Assembly (NCBI RefSeq): GCF_947501385.1
Contig: NZ_CANMVP010000033.1
Location: forward strand, 1 to 48,466
Reading direction: 5' to 3'
DNA length: 48,466 nucleotides
Origin: an uncultured Polaribacter sp.
Lineage (GTDB): Bacteria > Bacteroidota > Bacteroidia > Flavobacteriales > Flavobacteriaceae
A program made the position numbers and the translations under genes. Under the pieces are notes generated by a model. It was not told the origin of the DNA and did not search any database. It was given only the letters and a program-made list of their open reading frames with translations. This document shows, piece by piece, positions 32,609-42,449 of the stretch (the stretch's first letter is position 1; the number at the start of each line of letters is the position of its first letter).

Positions 32609-34885
32609 TTAATGTCTTCTTCTTTTTAATAAAATAATGAGCCCAAAAACTCCTAATAAAAACGGCAGTGCAAAAGCATAACCAATTTTAATCCATGATA
32701 ATTGATCTTGTGATGCTATAATTTTATTATCAATGGGTTTGGGTCGTGTGGTGTCTATTGGGTATTCACCATTACTAAACCATTTAAATATTGCCGTAGC
32801 AAACTCAAAGTTTTTAGTTCTTATTTTTAAGTTTTTACGGCCAAATTCACCATTGCTCATAAAGTCTGCATCACCTAAAACCATTATTTTTTGATGCTTA
32901 TTATTTAGAGTTCTTGTTAAAGCCAATGCAACGGTTGCTTCTACTTTTTTATCTGTTGAAGGATTATAACCAATAGAATCGGTTTCAATATTAAATGGCT
33001 TTTTATAGTTCCAAACTTGATTTTTATCTGTGACCAAAATTGGAGTGGTCTTAAATTCTAATGTATCTTTATGCGCTATTGCCATGGTACTTGGCATGCT
33101 AACAATCTGGTCTTCTTTAAATGAAAAACCGTGTAAATATGCTTGTTTGGTAAAATGCGTTTTTAGTAAATCTAGGCTATAATCGTCACTTTCTTGTAAC
33201 AATGTGCCTTCTGAAAAGGTAACACCGATGGTCTTTAAAATAGGGTTAAGAAGGTCTTGTTTATTAGGTTCTTCTGCAATAATGGCATTACCACCTGATT
33301 GTAAATACTTAATAATACCCTCTAATTCTGAATTGCTGTATGCCTCTATAGGATCTGCAATAATTAATGCTGAAAGGTTTTCTGGTATTAAAATTTTGTT
33401 TTCATTATTAAGAATTTTTACAGTAGTAAAGCCTTGATTGATTAGTGATGCTCTCGAATTGAGTTCATTCAATAAAGATTTATAATCTTTATCGCCTCTT
33501 TTCTCTATATTACGTTCACCATTGCCTTGCAAGATGCCTATTTTAGGTGAAGTTGTGAGTATGTTTTTAATAGCTGCCGAAATTTCTGCTTCGCCAGGAT
33601 ATTGCACCAGATCATAAAACATACGTACGTTTGCCGTTTTACCATCGTGCTCTATAACTCTTACAAACCCGTTTGATTCTGATGTTAAATCAATGATTTT
33701 TTTAATTTCTTCTGGAGCTAATACATCGACAAAATCATACCCAAAAGCTGTTGCATATTTTTGTGCGCGTTCAAGCAGTGTTTGACCTCTATCATCTCTA
33801 GCATCTAAGGTATAATCATAATACGGTATGTACTCTATATTCATATTTGGTAAAAACCTAATGTACGTATCAAATTGCTTTTGATCGTAAATCCTAAATT
33901 TTGGGGATCCTAATTGTCCAAAACTATTTACAACATTTGCATACACAGTAATATTCACGGGTTTGTCTAGTTGCTTTAATAAGTCTTGCGTGTTTTGTGT
34001 TAAGGTGTTGGTTTTAAAACGTGTCGTATCATAATAACCTGTAAAACTTGGTAAAGAACTTAGATAACCAATCGCAAGCGCACCCATAATAAGGAGGCTG
34101 TATTTCATTATTATTTTTCCTAAGCTTCTTGTTTCTCTACCTTTATTTAATTTCATAATGGTAAGTGTTAAGAATAAGGCAATTATCAAAATAAAATAGA
34201 TTACATCCTTACTACTTATTAAGCCATTTATAAAATTGTCTACACGGTCTGATAGTACCAACCAATACGTAATGTTTCTTACAAAATCAATACTTTGCCC
34301 CACAGAACCCATAAAATTTAACACGCCAAAAACAGCGAGTGTAGTAATAGCAGCTACCACTTGATAGGACGTTAAACTAGACATAAACAAACCGATTGCC
34401 GAATATGCACAAGCCAAAAGATATAAACCTAAAATACCACCAAGAATAAATTCAATATCTAGTGATTCAATCGTTATTAACCCAGTAAAAAATGCGCCAA
34501 ATAATATCAATACAAACAGCATGCAGTATATAGCCATCGCACAAAATTTACCTAAAATAATCTGGAAATTTGTTATCGGCGAGGAGTATAAAAGTTTTAT
34601 AGAGCCACTACTCAACTCTCTGCTCATAAGTCCCATGGTAAGCAACGGAATGTACAAATAGAGTTTGCTTTTCACTGAAGTAAAAAAACCTTGGTTCCCA
34701 CCAAAAATACTAGTCGTCAATGATTTTAAATCGTAACCTAGTTGTTGATTGGCTTCTTTTGCATCAATTAAATCTGTAATAGATACACCACATTGAATGG
34801 TGAAAATGATCAATACTAACCAGGCAATGGGAGAGTAGAAGAGGATACTGAGTTCAACTTTAGCTATTTTTAGTATTTTTTTCAT
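32609..34885 (-). CDS. ABC-2 permease fused to GldG-like domain, copy 1
   Basis: A 758-residue paralogue of the downstream fusion protein. The N-terminal permease helices lie within residues 15-265 (ILFYSPIAWLVLIIF, GLMSRELSSGSIKLLYSSPIT, GLFMSSLTSYQVVAAITTLA). The GldG-like extracytoplasmic domain includes GILQGNGERNIEK and ALIIADPIEAYSNSELEGI, a segment resembling the hydrolase-like fold of the auxiliary family. A C-terminal helix ends in KRRRH. It is the first gene after the hairpin at 34972-35009, so it opens the exporter part of the locus. Confidence 0.9.
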   Translation of the reverse strand: MKKILKIAKVELSILFYSPIAWLVLIIFTIQCGVSITDLIDAKEANQQLGYDLKSLTTSIFGGNQGFFTSVKSKLYLYIPLLTMGLMSRELSSGSIKLLYSSPITNFQIILGKFCAMAIYCMLFVLILFGAFFTGLITIESLDIEFILGGILGLYLLACAYSAIGLFMSSLTSYQVVAAITTLAVFGVLNFMGSVGQSIDFVRNITYWLVLSDRVDNFINGLISSKDVIYFILIIALFLTLTIMKLNKGRETRSLGKIIMKYSLLIMGALAIGYLSSLPSFTGYYDTTRFKTNTLTQNTQDLLKQLDKPVNITVYANVVNSFGQLGSPKFRIYDQKQFDTYIRFLPNMNIEYIPYYDYTLDARDDRGQTLLERAQKYATAFGYDFVDVLAPEEIKKIIDLTSESNGFVRVIEHDGKTANVRMFYDLVQYPGEAEISAAIKNILTTSPKIGILQGNGERNIEKRGDKDYKSLLNELNSRASLINQGFTTVKILNNENKILIPENLSALIIADPIEAYSNSELEGIIKYLQSGGNAIIAEEPNKQDLLNPILKTIGVTFSEGTLLQESDDYSLDLLKTHFTKQAYLHGFSFKEDQIVSMPSTMAIAHKDTLEFKTTPILVTDKNQVWNYKKPFNIETDSIGYNPSTDKKVEATVALALTRTLNNKHQKIMVLGDADFMSNGEFGRKNLKIRTKNFEFATAIFKWFSNGEYPIDTTRPKPIDNKIIASQDQLSWIKIGYAFALPFLLGVFGLIILLKRRRH

Positions 34886-34971
34886 TGTAACTTTTAGACG
34901 TTTTTTAAAAAGCTGTTTAAGCCTATTTTTTAGACTCCATTTTTAATTAATGATTTATGGATGTTGCTTAT

Positions 34972-35009
34972 AAAAAATAGCAAGAGGTTTATAACCTCCT
35001 ACTATTTTT
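34972..35009 (-). terminator. Strong hairpin between lipoprotein gene and ABC genes
   Basis: The outer arms AAAAATAG/CTATTTTT and the inner arms AGAGG/CCTCC form a stem that ends, on the minus strand, in CTATTTTTT, so it fits a rho-independent terminator. It lies 17 bp behind the stop of the PKD-like lipoprotein gene. It divides the SusCD-lipoprotein unit from the exporter-peptidase-receptor unit, either fully or as a partial stop that lowers expression of the latter. Confidence 0.65.
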
Positions 35010-35026
35010 CCAACAAAGACAAGTTG

Positions 35027-36565
35027 TTATTTTTGAGTACCTATGGCTGTTACACGATCAAAGCCTGTAAAAGTTTTAATATTTGGTGTATCAATATTTC
35101 CAAGACCAATATTGATGATAGGTAAAATGGATACTTTACCTTCTGTACCATTATAAGTAGACATTATTAATTGTTTATTATTGGTTGTTATATAGCTAGT
35201 AGATTGATCATAAGGATACCCAGCCTGCTGATATACTTGTAGCGTTGTAATCTTTTCACCAGCTGGTACTGTATAACGAGTTTCAAAAGTTGGTGTAGAT
35301 GCACTATAAAGCATAGCATAAATAGTAGTATCTGTCGCATAATATATTACTTTTTGGTCTTCCAATATCACAAAATGCTTGGCATTAGCGATGTTAGGTG
35401 CACCTGCTAAACTAGTTATAGATAGTGGCGCTGGTGCTATTGGACTTGGAAACTCATCAATACCTCCATCAAACTCATAAAGTATCATCTCGTTGGTTGT
35501 GAGGTCTTTAAGTAAATGTCTAAAATTACCTGTTGTACTTACGCCTGCGGCAACATTCGTTTTATTAGTAACATCATCTGGATTAAATACGCCTGTAGGT
35601 GCACTAGGCACACGTATCATATTACGATCTCCAAAACTACCAATTCTGGCTTGGTATACAAAATGTTCGTTAGTTTCATCATAAAAACTAATAATTACAG
35701 GGGGATTAGCCTTACGAATTACTGCAATCTCAGCAGGCACTTGAAATGTAAAATCGAAGGGTATACCAAATTCTCTAGAGATACCTAAATTAGTTGCAGT
35801 AAATTTGTTACTTCCTACATATAAAACTGCACTAGTAGCAACTCCTAAAGATTGAGGTTGGTAAGTACCTAGATTGCCAAAAAATAAATCATCATTTTTA
35901 CCTCCAAAGGTATAATCGAGTGTATTAATTCGAACTACACTATTATCGGTAATCATTAACATAGCATCTACCCCAAAAATGGTTGTAAATATCATATCTT
36001 TTATAAGTCCATCTATAGTATTGTTGTTAATAGCAGAATATACATTTTGCTTAACACTCACTTCATTAAAATCTGGTGATACTTCTGGAGACATAATATG
36101 GCTTATATCTGTAGTAATACCATCAGCCGTAACAGCTACTACCAAGCCTTCACCAATATTATTCAACACCGTTAATGGCCAGGCTATACTATATTCTAAC
36201 TCCGTAATATTATCAATTACTTTATAAAATAATTGATGGAATCTACCCGTTCTATTGGGAGGTAAACGAACCTCGTAATCTAGATTTTTTTCTGTACTAA
36301 TCACATCATATTCTGTTGTATTTGGTGCTAGGTTTATGCGCCATTCATAACTTAAATCTGCTTCCGAGAGATTACCAATATCTAAATCTGGAGTTAGAGT
36401 TAGGCGTTCAAATTGGCGTACTGTAAGTTCACTCATCCCAGTTGTGTCTATACGAACACCGCTAATCAAGTTATCGTCTAAAGTACTATTATCTTCGTAA
36501 CAAGATAGATTTATTGTTAGCATTAGACCAAAACATAGTAATGCAAATAGTGTTGATTTTTTCAT
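35027..36565 (-). CDS. PKD-like family lipoprotein
   Basis: A 512-residue lipoprotein with Cys22 in TINLSC. The N-terminal region (residues 30-130: DLSYEWRINL, ISTEKNLDYEVRL, FYKVIDNITELEYSIAWPLTVL) is an immunoglobulin/PKD-like domain seen in Bacteroidota lipoproteins that follow SusCD and DUF4843 genes. The rest is beta-rich and propeller-like. It should sit on the cell surface with the SusCD complex and help capture the ligand. It follows the DUF4843 gene by 29 bp. Confidence 0.8.
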   Translation of the reverse strand: MKKSTLFALLCFGLMLTINLSCYEDNSTLDDNLISGVRIDTTGMSELTVRQFERLTLTPDLDIGNLSEADLSYEWRINLAPNTTEYDVISTEKNLDYEVRLPPNRTGRFHQLFYKVIDNITELEYSIAWPLTVLNNIGEGLVVAVTADGITTDISHIMSPEVSPDFNEVSVKQNVYSAINNNTIDGLIKDMIFTTIFGVDAMLMITDNSVVRINTLDYTFGGKNDDLFFGNLGTYQPQSLGVATSAVLYVGSNKFTATNLGISREFGIPFDFTFQVPAEIAVIRKANPPVIISFYDETNEHFVYQARIGSFGDRNMIRVPSAPTGVFNPDDVTNKTNVAAGVSTTGNFRHLLKDLTTNEMILYEFDGGIDEFPSPIAPAPLSITSLAGAPNIANAKHFVILEDQKVIYYATDTTIYAMLYSASTPTFETRYTVPAGEKITTLQVYQQAGYPYDQSTSYITTNNKQLIMSTYNGTEGKVSILPIINIGLGNIDTPNIKTFTGFDRVTAIGTQK

Positions 36566-36594
36566 GTGTTTATGTTTTATAATATTTTAATTTC

Positions 36595-37356
36595 TTAATC
36601 GAACTTTGTCTTGGTATAGTATCTTGGCACAATTTCTTCACCCGCTAAATCGCCATCATCATGTAATAATGGGTTCCCAGGGTTATCTAAATTATACTGT
36701 TTTACATAATCGCCAAATTGTGTGCCTAATGCTGTCGCTCCTGGCACACCAACTAAACTAAAATCTGAGCGATCAAATACTTTAACTCCAGTGGTCTCTA
36801 CGATGATACGGTATGCATTGGTACTGGCAACACTAGTAAAGAAAAAGCGATAGTAGCGCCACGAAGGGACTACGATTTGATTCGTCCAAGACAGCACAAA
36901 ATGGTCACTTTCTACGATGCCTGCTGTAAAATCTTCAGAATCTGTTAATTCTACTTCTATGGAAACTGTTTCTGAATCTAAGGCATCAGAGTTCAAAAGC
37001 TTTACAGGTAATTTTCCTCTAAATTCGTTGGCTTTAATAACACCTTCAAGTATTTCATACTGGTTTTCGGATGCTGTAGTATCATCACCTGCTACCACTT
37101 TGGCATTAAAAAAGCGATCGAAATCTACAGCATTTCCTACTATTTCAACTTCTAGCTCTTCTATGTGTTCACCTGTAGTATTTCCTAAAAACGAATATGC
37201 TTTTGCAAAAGGACTTTCTGCATTTATAGTTGAGGGTACAAATGTAATCTGAGTATTACCTTTAAAGGTTTCAATTTCGTCTTGGGTACATCTAGTCGTA
37301 AATATAACAAAGGTGATTAGTAAGATTCCTTGTAGAATATATTTAATTTTTTTCAT
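36595..37356 (-). CDS. DUF4843-type lipoprotein
   Basis: A 253-residue lipoprotein with Cys23 (FTTRC). The beta-rich body has the pattern of DUF4843 proteins, including ITFVPSTINAESPFAKAYSFLGNTTG early on and a WRYYRFFFTSVASTNAYRIIVE segment in the second half. These proteins are encoded directly after SusD in loci that lack carbohydrate enzymes; their function is not known. It lies between susD (33 bp) and the PKD-like gene (29 bp). Confidence 0.8.
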   Translation of the reverse strand: MKKIKYILQGILLITFVIFTTRCTQDEIETFKGNTQITFVPSTINAESPFAKAYSFLGNTTGEHIEELEVEIVGNAVDFDRFFNAKVVAGDDTTASENQYEILEGVIKANEFRGKLPVKLLNSDALDSETVSIEVELTDSEDFTAGIVESDHFVLSWTNQIVVPSWRYYRFFFTSVASTNAYRIIVETTGVKVFDRSDFSLVGVPGATALGTQFGDYVKQYNLDNPGNPLLHDDGDLAGEEIVPRYYTKTKFD

Positions 37357-37389
37357 AATTTCTAGTTTAAAAAATTAACACTAATTATT

Positions 37390-38856
37390 TTATAGTTCTG
37401 TGTCTGGATATGGCAACACGTAAATTTCATCGTTTGCTATTTCTTCATCACCTAACCCAGGAAAAGTAGTGAAACCTAAGCGTTTATAAAAGAAAAATAA
37501 TTGCCCTTCCCCTATGTACTCTTTTTGATATTCTTTTATCAATTCTTCTCTTACTTCTTCTGCTGTAGCAGTATCTGGAATATCTTCGATAATACCCCGA
37601 CTTTGTCTTACGGTGTTTAAATTAGCGATAGCCAACTGTAAATTGTTTGCGTTTAAATAGTATTCAGCTACGATATAATACATTTCTGGTAATTTCATCA
37701 ACGGTACCTTATCCTTATTTGAAATGCCAGAGTCCTGAATAAGTTTGGTACTAACCAAACCCTGATTTTGAGGTTCTAGCAAGGTGTTAAAACGAATATC
37801 AGCCACGCCTATATTAGGATTATTGGCTTCATATAATTCATCTGCTCTGGATTGAGATAAAAATAAAGCACCAAGGTTTATAGATGCGTTAGAATCAGCT
37901 GCATCCAGAAAACCATTATAAACATTTACAAGTGCATTAACATCTAAAGCAAATATTATTTCTGGATACAAAATAGGGTCGCTAGCAACTGGATAGTCAC
38001 TTGCTGAAATGAGCATAGCTGGTGATTGTGTAATAACTTCTTCTGCTGCAACCCTTGCAGCATCTAGGTTTTGTAATCCACCTTGCCATATAAGTACTCT
38101 CGCTTTCAGTGCTTTCACCGTATAATAGTTTATGCGTAATTCTCTATTGTTATAAAACCCATTTCTATTTACTTGATCGTAGTACCCATTCGGTTTGCTG
38201 GACTCTGTATAAATAGGATCTTCTTTTAATAGTTCTAATGCATTTTCAATATCAGTTTCCATTAAATTAAAAGTTTCTGTATAGGAACGTCTTGGAGTCA
38301 CATTTTTGGTAAAACTTATAACATACGGTATGGCAAGTTCTCCATTACCATTGTTACGTTCAGCTAGGTTTCCTAATCCGTACAAGCGCATTAAATCGAA
38401 ATGTAAGAATGCTCGTAGCCCTAAAAATTCACCTTTTATAACGGCATAGTCAATAGGGTCAAGAATATTGCGTTGCTCATCAATCACATCTAGCGCACTA
38501 TTTATATTGGCTATTATATTGTAGGTCTTTGTCCATAAGGCATCTACTTGAGGGGTAGATTCTACACCTCTGTAATTATAATTCTGAACTTGGGCATAAT
38601 CGGAGAGTGCATTAACAAGTTCGTATTGACGACTCAACAGATCGACTAAATTATACATAAGGTCTCTTGAGTATAACTCTGGGGTAGTCATCCCAATATA
38701 TACTCCTATTAAAGCATCTTTAAAACCAGATTCAGAACTAAATTGACTTTCTGCGGTAATTTGCGCCGATGATGTTTCATCTAAAAAATCATTACAAGAC
38801 CAACTAGATAAGAGTATCGCTATTGCTAAAAATATATAGGTTATTTTATTTTTCAT
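37390..38856 (-). CDS. susD-like: SusD/RagB-family lipoprotein of the second locus
   Basis: A surface lipoprotein of 488 residues from the Met at 38856. The longer start at 38877 adds seven basic residues before the signal peptide and is less likely. The lipobox SSWSC precedes NDFLDETSSAQIT, a typical SusD start. Other family segments are VIKGEFLGLRAFLHFDLMRLYG, LMKLPEMYYIVAEYYLNANNLQLAIANLNTVRQSRG and a C-terminal EYQKEYIGEGQLFFFYKRLG. It pairs with the STN-containing SusC encoded just upstream. The absence of carbohydrate enzymes nearby suggests a ligand that may be a peptide or other small molecule. Confidence 0.93.
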   Translation of the reverse strand: MKNKITYIFLAIAILLSSWSCNDFLDETSSAQITAESQFSSESGFKDALIGVYIGMTTPELYSRDLMYNLVDLLSRQYELVNALSDYAQVQNYNYRGVESTPQVDALWTKTYNIIANINSALDVIDEQRNILDPIDYAVIKGEFLGLRAFLHFDLMRLYGLGNLAERNNGNGELAIPYVISFTKNVTPRRSYTETFNLMETDIENALELLKEDPIYTESSKPNGYYDQVNRNGFYNNRELRINYYTVKALKARVLIWQGGLQNLDAARVAAEEVITQSPAMLISASDYPVASDPILYPEIIFALDVNALVNVYNGFLDAADSNASINLGALFLSQSRADELYEANNPNIGVADIRFNTLLEPQNQGLVSTKLIQDSGISNKDKVPLMKLPEMYYIVAEYYLNANNLQLAIANLNTVRQSRGIIEDIPDTATAEEVREELIKEYQKEYIGEGQLFFFYKRLGFTTFPGLGDEEIANDEIYVLPYPDTEL

Positions 38857-38883
38857 TTTTTGTCTCTTTATTATCAATTAGTA

Positions 38884-41800
38884 TTAAAATGTAGCGGCAA
38901 GCGAGAAGGATAGGGTGCGCGCAAACGGAAAACTGGTACCGCGTTCAATCTGTATTGACGAAAATTTAGCCACTTCGTTCATATTAAAACTCAATCGCAA
39001 ACGTTGCAATTTTGTATTAGCTAAAAACTTTTTATTAAATTCATAATACACGTTTATAGCTGCAATATCTAGTTCATTACGGTCTTGAACAAAACGTGTG
39101 GTAGGTCGTGTTAGCGTAGTAAAATCTGTAAAAGTCCCAATTTTGTTAAAAAATCCCAGTCCTTTAAATTGTGTGACTTGGCCTGGGGTATTCCAACGTC
39201 CTGTAAGTACACGCTTATCAACATTAAAATTAATATCGACATTTTCGACCCGATCTACCAGTGTTTGATTATAGAGTTGCCCGCCACCTAAATATCTACC
39301 AGTTACAGAAAGCCCAAAGCCTTTATATTCTGTAGTAAAACCAAAATTACCACGAAAAGTTGGGTTGCTATCTCCAGCAGCAATCATATCGTTCGCATCC
39401 CACTCAAAAGTTGTATTACCATCTCTATTTATGTACACTTCTCTACCTGTTGCAGGATCAATCCCTAAAGAAGGTACAGCCCAAATAGTATTCAATGAAA
39501 GCCCATCTTCATAAAAAAGTACAGGTTTATTATTATCATCTGCTGCAGCACGAATTCTGGCAGCCTCGTTAAAACTTTCTAAAGCATCAGAGAGTTCTAT
39601 AATTTCATTTTTATTAGTAAATAAGCCTACATTAAAGGTTAAAAAGCTATTCTCATTAGACCATACCAAATACGAAGCATTCAACTCGAAACCAGAATTC
39701 TTAACTTTACCTAAATTTTCTTTTACCGAATTAAATCCTGTAGAGGTGGGTATTGTAATATCTGTAATTAAATTTTCTGTATAACTTTCATAGTATTCAA
39801 ATGTAAGTGATAGTCCTTTTACACGTGCATCAAGCCCTAAATTATAATCAAATTTGGTTTCCCATTGCAAACCATTATTGGCTAGTCTATCTAAAAAAGA
39901 GCCATTAAAGTTTTGATATAGCTTCTCTAAATAATAAGAATACGTAGCTACTGAAGCATTGGCATTAAAGTTTTGATTTCCCGTAGATCCTAACGTACCA
40001 CGAAGTCTTAGCTGTTTTATGGCATCACTTTTAAAGAATTTTTCGTTGTGTAAATTCCATCCTAAACCCAGACTCCAAAAGGTAGCCCAGCGATTATCTG
40101 CACCAAATTGTGACGATGCATTGGTTCTTAAGGTTACATCAGAAAGAAAACGGTTGTCATATACATAAGAACCTGTCCCTAAAAATCCAAGCTCACGCGA
40201 TATGGCATCTATACCTGTTGGTCGAGACCCCAAAGCATAATCTCTACCAAATATAATATTACTTTGTCCACTAGGGAAGCCTTCTACCTTATGTACGACT
40301 TCGCTGAACTTATATTCATAAGCATTGAAACCTACATTCGTAAAAAAGGTGTGTTTATTTACAGTTTTATTAAATTGAAGGTTAAAATCGCCTGACAAAC
40401 GCATACTTTTCCCATTGTTAACCTGATAAGAACCTGCTCTTCTCCTTCGCTCATCACTTATACCGCCGGGATCAAAGATGTCAAAACTGGTATGGTCAGA
40501 TGGTAAAAACTCATCGGCATCGTTACGCTTGGCGTCAATACCTATTCTTGTAGTAGCACGAAATTCTGGTGAAATGTCCCATTCTATATAAAGATTGTTT
40601 ATTACATTAAGATAGGTGGATTCTAATTTTGTTCCTATAGTTGCATTGTATAATGGATTGGTATAATATATATCATCTGATATGACCTCACTGTAAAAAG
40701 GAATACTCCCATCAGGATTATTTGCTCTCCAATAAGGATTCATCCTTGTATATAAACCAAATGCACCATACGGAGATTCTTCAGCTTTATTACTAATAAT
40801 ATTTGTTCTATTTGTAAAAGCTAGATTTTTTGTACGATAGAATGCTGTTATACCACCGCTTATAGTCTTTCTTCCAGAGCCTTTCATAACACCAGCAACA
40901 TCATTGTAGCTTACATTGGCAAGCATTCGTAGACTTTCTGAACCAAATTCTGCAGATAAAGAATGGCGTTGTCCAATACCTGTTTGCAGGGGTTTTGCCA
41001 ACCAATCTGTATCTAAGCCTTCCAAGATTAATTTTCGTCTAAAATTATATAATTGTTGTAAGCGTACTAGTTCGTCTGGATCTCCACTATTACGTGTATA
41101 AACCCCATCTATACGCTCTGCTTCCAATTTTTCTGCGGCATTAGTCAGGTCATAACTTGTTAAGTCTGGTAACACAACATCTAAATTGGTATTATAAGTA
41201 ATTCTAGATTTAGCACCTGATAGTCGTTGTGTTTCAATAACCACAACACCGTTGGCGCCACGTGATCCATAAATGGCTTTGGATGCAGCATCTTTAAGCA
41301 ACGTAACACTCTGTATAAAGTTAATGTCTATGTCTAAGACTTGTTCAATGGTGCTTTCAAAACCATTTAAAATAAATAGTGGTTGATTAGGGTTTCGTAA
41401 GTAATTTCCTCTTAAATTAGAATTTAATTCAGATTCTTCTGGTGGTAGCGTTGAAGTACCTCGTATTTGAACATCGGGTAGGGCGTTAGGGTTAGAGCCT
41501 AATTCAAAATTATCAAATATTGCAATAGAGGGATCTAAATTTCTAATGGTTTGAAATAGGTTGGCATTCCCCACACGTTTTAATTCTTCTTTAGTGACGG
41601 TTATTGTAGACCCTGTAAAACTATTTGCTTTGCGCTTAAAAATACCCGTAGAAATAACTACCTCATCTAATGCAGTAGCATCTTCTTTCATTTGGATATT
41701 GATTGTATTTTGATTTTGAAGAGTTACTTCTTCTGTTTTGTATCCCAGGTAGCTGAATACCAGGACATCATTTGGGTTTGCGGCGATACTAAACGTACCG

Positions 41801-42309
41801 TCAAGATTCGTACTCGTCCCTTTTTTTGTTTTTTTAACTAATATCGTTACTCCTGGTAAGGGCTCATTGTTTTCATCTACAACCTTCCCTGTAATTTTTT
41901 GTTGCACTTTTTTTGGTACTTTAATTGTATTTTCCTTTAAAGTATTTGTTGTTTTTTTTACCAAAAAAACTTGTGATTCTATAATATTATGATCTGTTTG
42001 AGATAGTTCAAATGCTTGAGTTAGCACATTTGATACTGGTTCTTGAACCACATTAATGGAGATTTTACGATATAAATCGACATCTTTTAGTTTATAAACA
42101 AAACGATATTCTGTTTTTAATTCGATCTGATCAATCAAATGTTTTATGGTAACATTCTCTAAATTTAGGGTGATTTTTTTTTGAGAAAATGCAGTGTTTG
42201 CCTGCATTACAAAAACCATACTAAATATAAATAATAGACTAAGTTTCATCTTTAAATGGAGAATTAATAAAGATTTGCATCTTCTTTTTGTGTTAAGAAG
42301 CTTTTTCAT
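38884..42309 (-). CDS. susC-like: SusC/RagA-family transporter with STN signalling domain
   Basis: A 1141-residue outer-membrane transporter. Translation may start at 42309 or at the Met at residue 21; the signal peptide ends at AFSQ near residue 43. An STN domain follows (about 44-125: ITLNLENVTIKHLIDQIEL, FVYKLKDVDL), then a carboxypeptidase-like domain (about 138-215), a TonB plug (LFQTIRNLDPSIAIF, ASKAIYGSRGANGVVVIET) and a barrel ending in Phe. STN domains contact FecR-type anti-sigma factors in the periplasm, so ligand binding here should release the sigma factor encoded at 43729. It is the first gene of the lipoprotein unit and the likely main target of that sigma factor. Confidence 0.95.
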   Translation of the reverse strand: MKKLLNTKRRCKSLLILHLKMKLSLLFIFSMVFVMQANTAFSQKKITLNLENVTIKHLIDQIELKTEYRFVYKLKDVDLYRKISINVVQEPVSNVLTQAFELSQTDHNIIESQVFLVKKTTNTLKENTIKVPKKVQQKITGKVVDENNEPLPGVTILVKKTKKGTSTNLDGTFSIAANPNDVLVFSYLGYKTEEVTLQNQNTINIQMKEDATALDEVVISTGIFKRKANSFTGSTITVTKEELKRVGNANLFQTIRNLDPSIAIFDNFELGSNPNALPDVQIRGTSTLPPEESELNSNLRGNYLRNPNQPLFILNGFESTIEQVLDIDINFIQSVTLLKDAASKAIYGSRGANGVVVIETQRLSGAKSRITYNTNLDVVLPDLTSYDLTNAAEKLEAERIDGVYTRNSGDPDELVRLQQLYNFRRKLILEGLDTDWLAKPLQTGIGQRHSLSAEFGSESLRMLANVSYNDVAGVMKGSGRKTISGGITAFYRTKNLAFTNRTNIISNKAEESPYGAFGLYTRMNPYWRANNPDGSIPFYSEVISDDIYYTNPLYNATIGTKLESTYLNVINNLYIEWDISPEFRATTRIGIDAKRNDADEFLPSDHTSFDIFDPGGISDERRRRAGSYQVNNGKSMRLSGDFNLQFNKTVNKHTFFTNVGFNAYEYKFSEVVHKVEGFPSGQSNIIFGRDYALGSRPTGIDAISRELGFLGTGSYVYDNRFLSDVTLRTNASSQFGADNRWATFWSLGLGWNLHNEKFFKSDAIKQLRLRGTLGSTGNQNFNANASVATYSYYLEKLYQNFNGSFLDRLANNGLQWETKFDYNLGLDARVKGLSLTFEYYESYTENLITDITIPTSTGFNSVKENLGKVKNSGFELNASYLVWSNENSFLTFNVGLFTNKNEIIELSDALESFNEAARIRAAADDNNKPVLFYEDGLSLNTIWAVPSLGIDPATGREVYINRDGNTTFEWDANDMIAAGDSNPTFRGNFGFTTEYKGFGLSVTGRYLGGGQLYNQTLVDRVENVDINFNVDKRVLTGRWNTPGQVTQFKGLGFFNKIGTFTDFTTLTRPTTRFVQDRNELDIAAINVYYEFNKKFLANTKLQRLRLSFNMNEVAKFSSIQIERGTSFPFARTLSFSLAATF

Positions 42310-42363
42310 ACTTTTACGCTGTTTAGGTGATTAAATAAATTTTGTTTAATTACTTTTTAAGGA

Positions 42364-42389
42364 TCGGGAAATGTGACCGCATTTTCCGA
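42364..42389. promoter_or_regulatory. Inverted repeat in the susC leader
   Basis: TCGGGAAATG (42364-42373) and CATTTTCCGA (42380-42389) form a 10-bp stem with one mismatch and a TGACCG loop, in the 140-bp gap between fecR and susC. On the minus strand it is not followed by a U-tract. It could be a fecR terminator, a leader structure that controls susC, or an operator. The sequence alone does not decide. Confidence 0.4.
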
Positions 42390-42449
42390 TTTTCTTTTCC
42401 TTTTAATTCAATAAAAGTGTTTTGAAATACTGTTCATTTGTTATCTTGT

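Noticed and set aside
29377..34885. Gliding motility genes gldA, gldF and gldG
   Set aside because: The permease and GldG parts are fused and duplicated, and they lie in a SusCD/peptidase locus. They are better described as a paralogous exporter than named as gliding genes.
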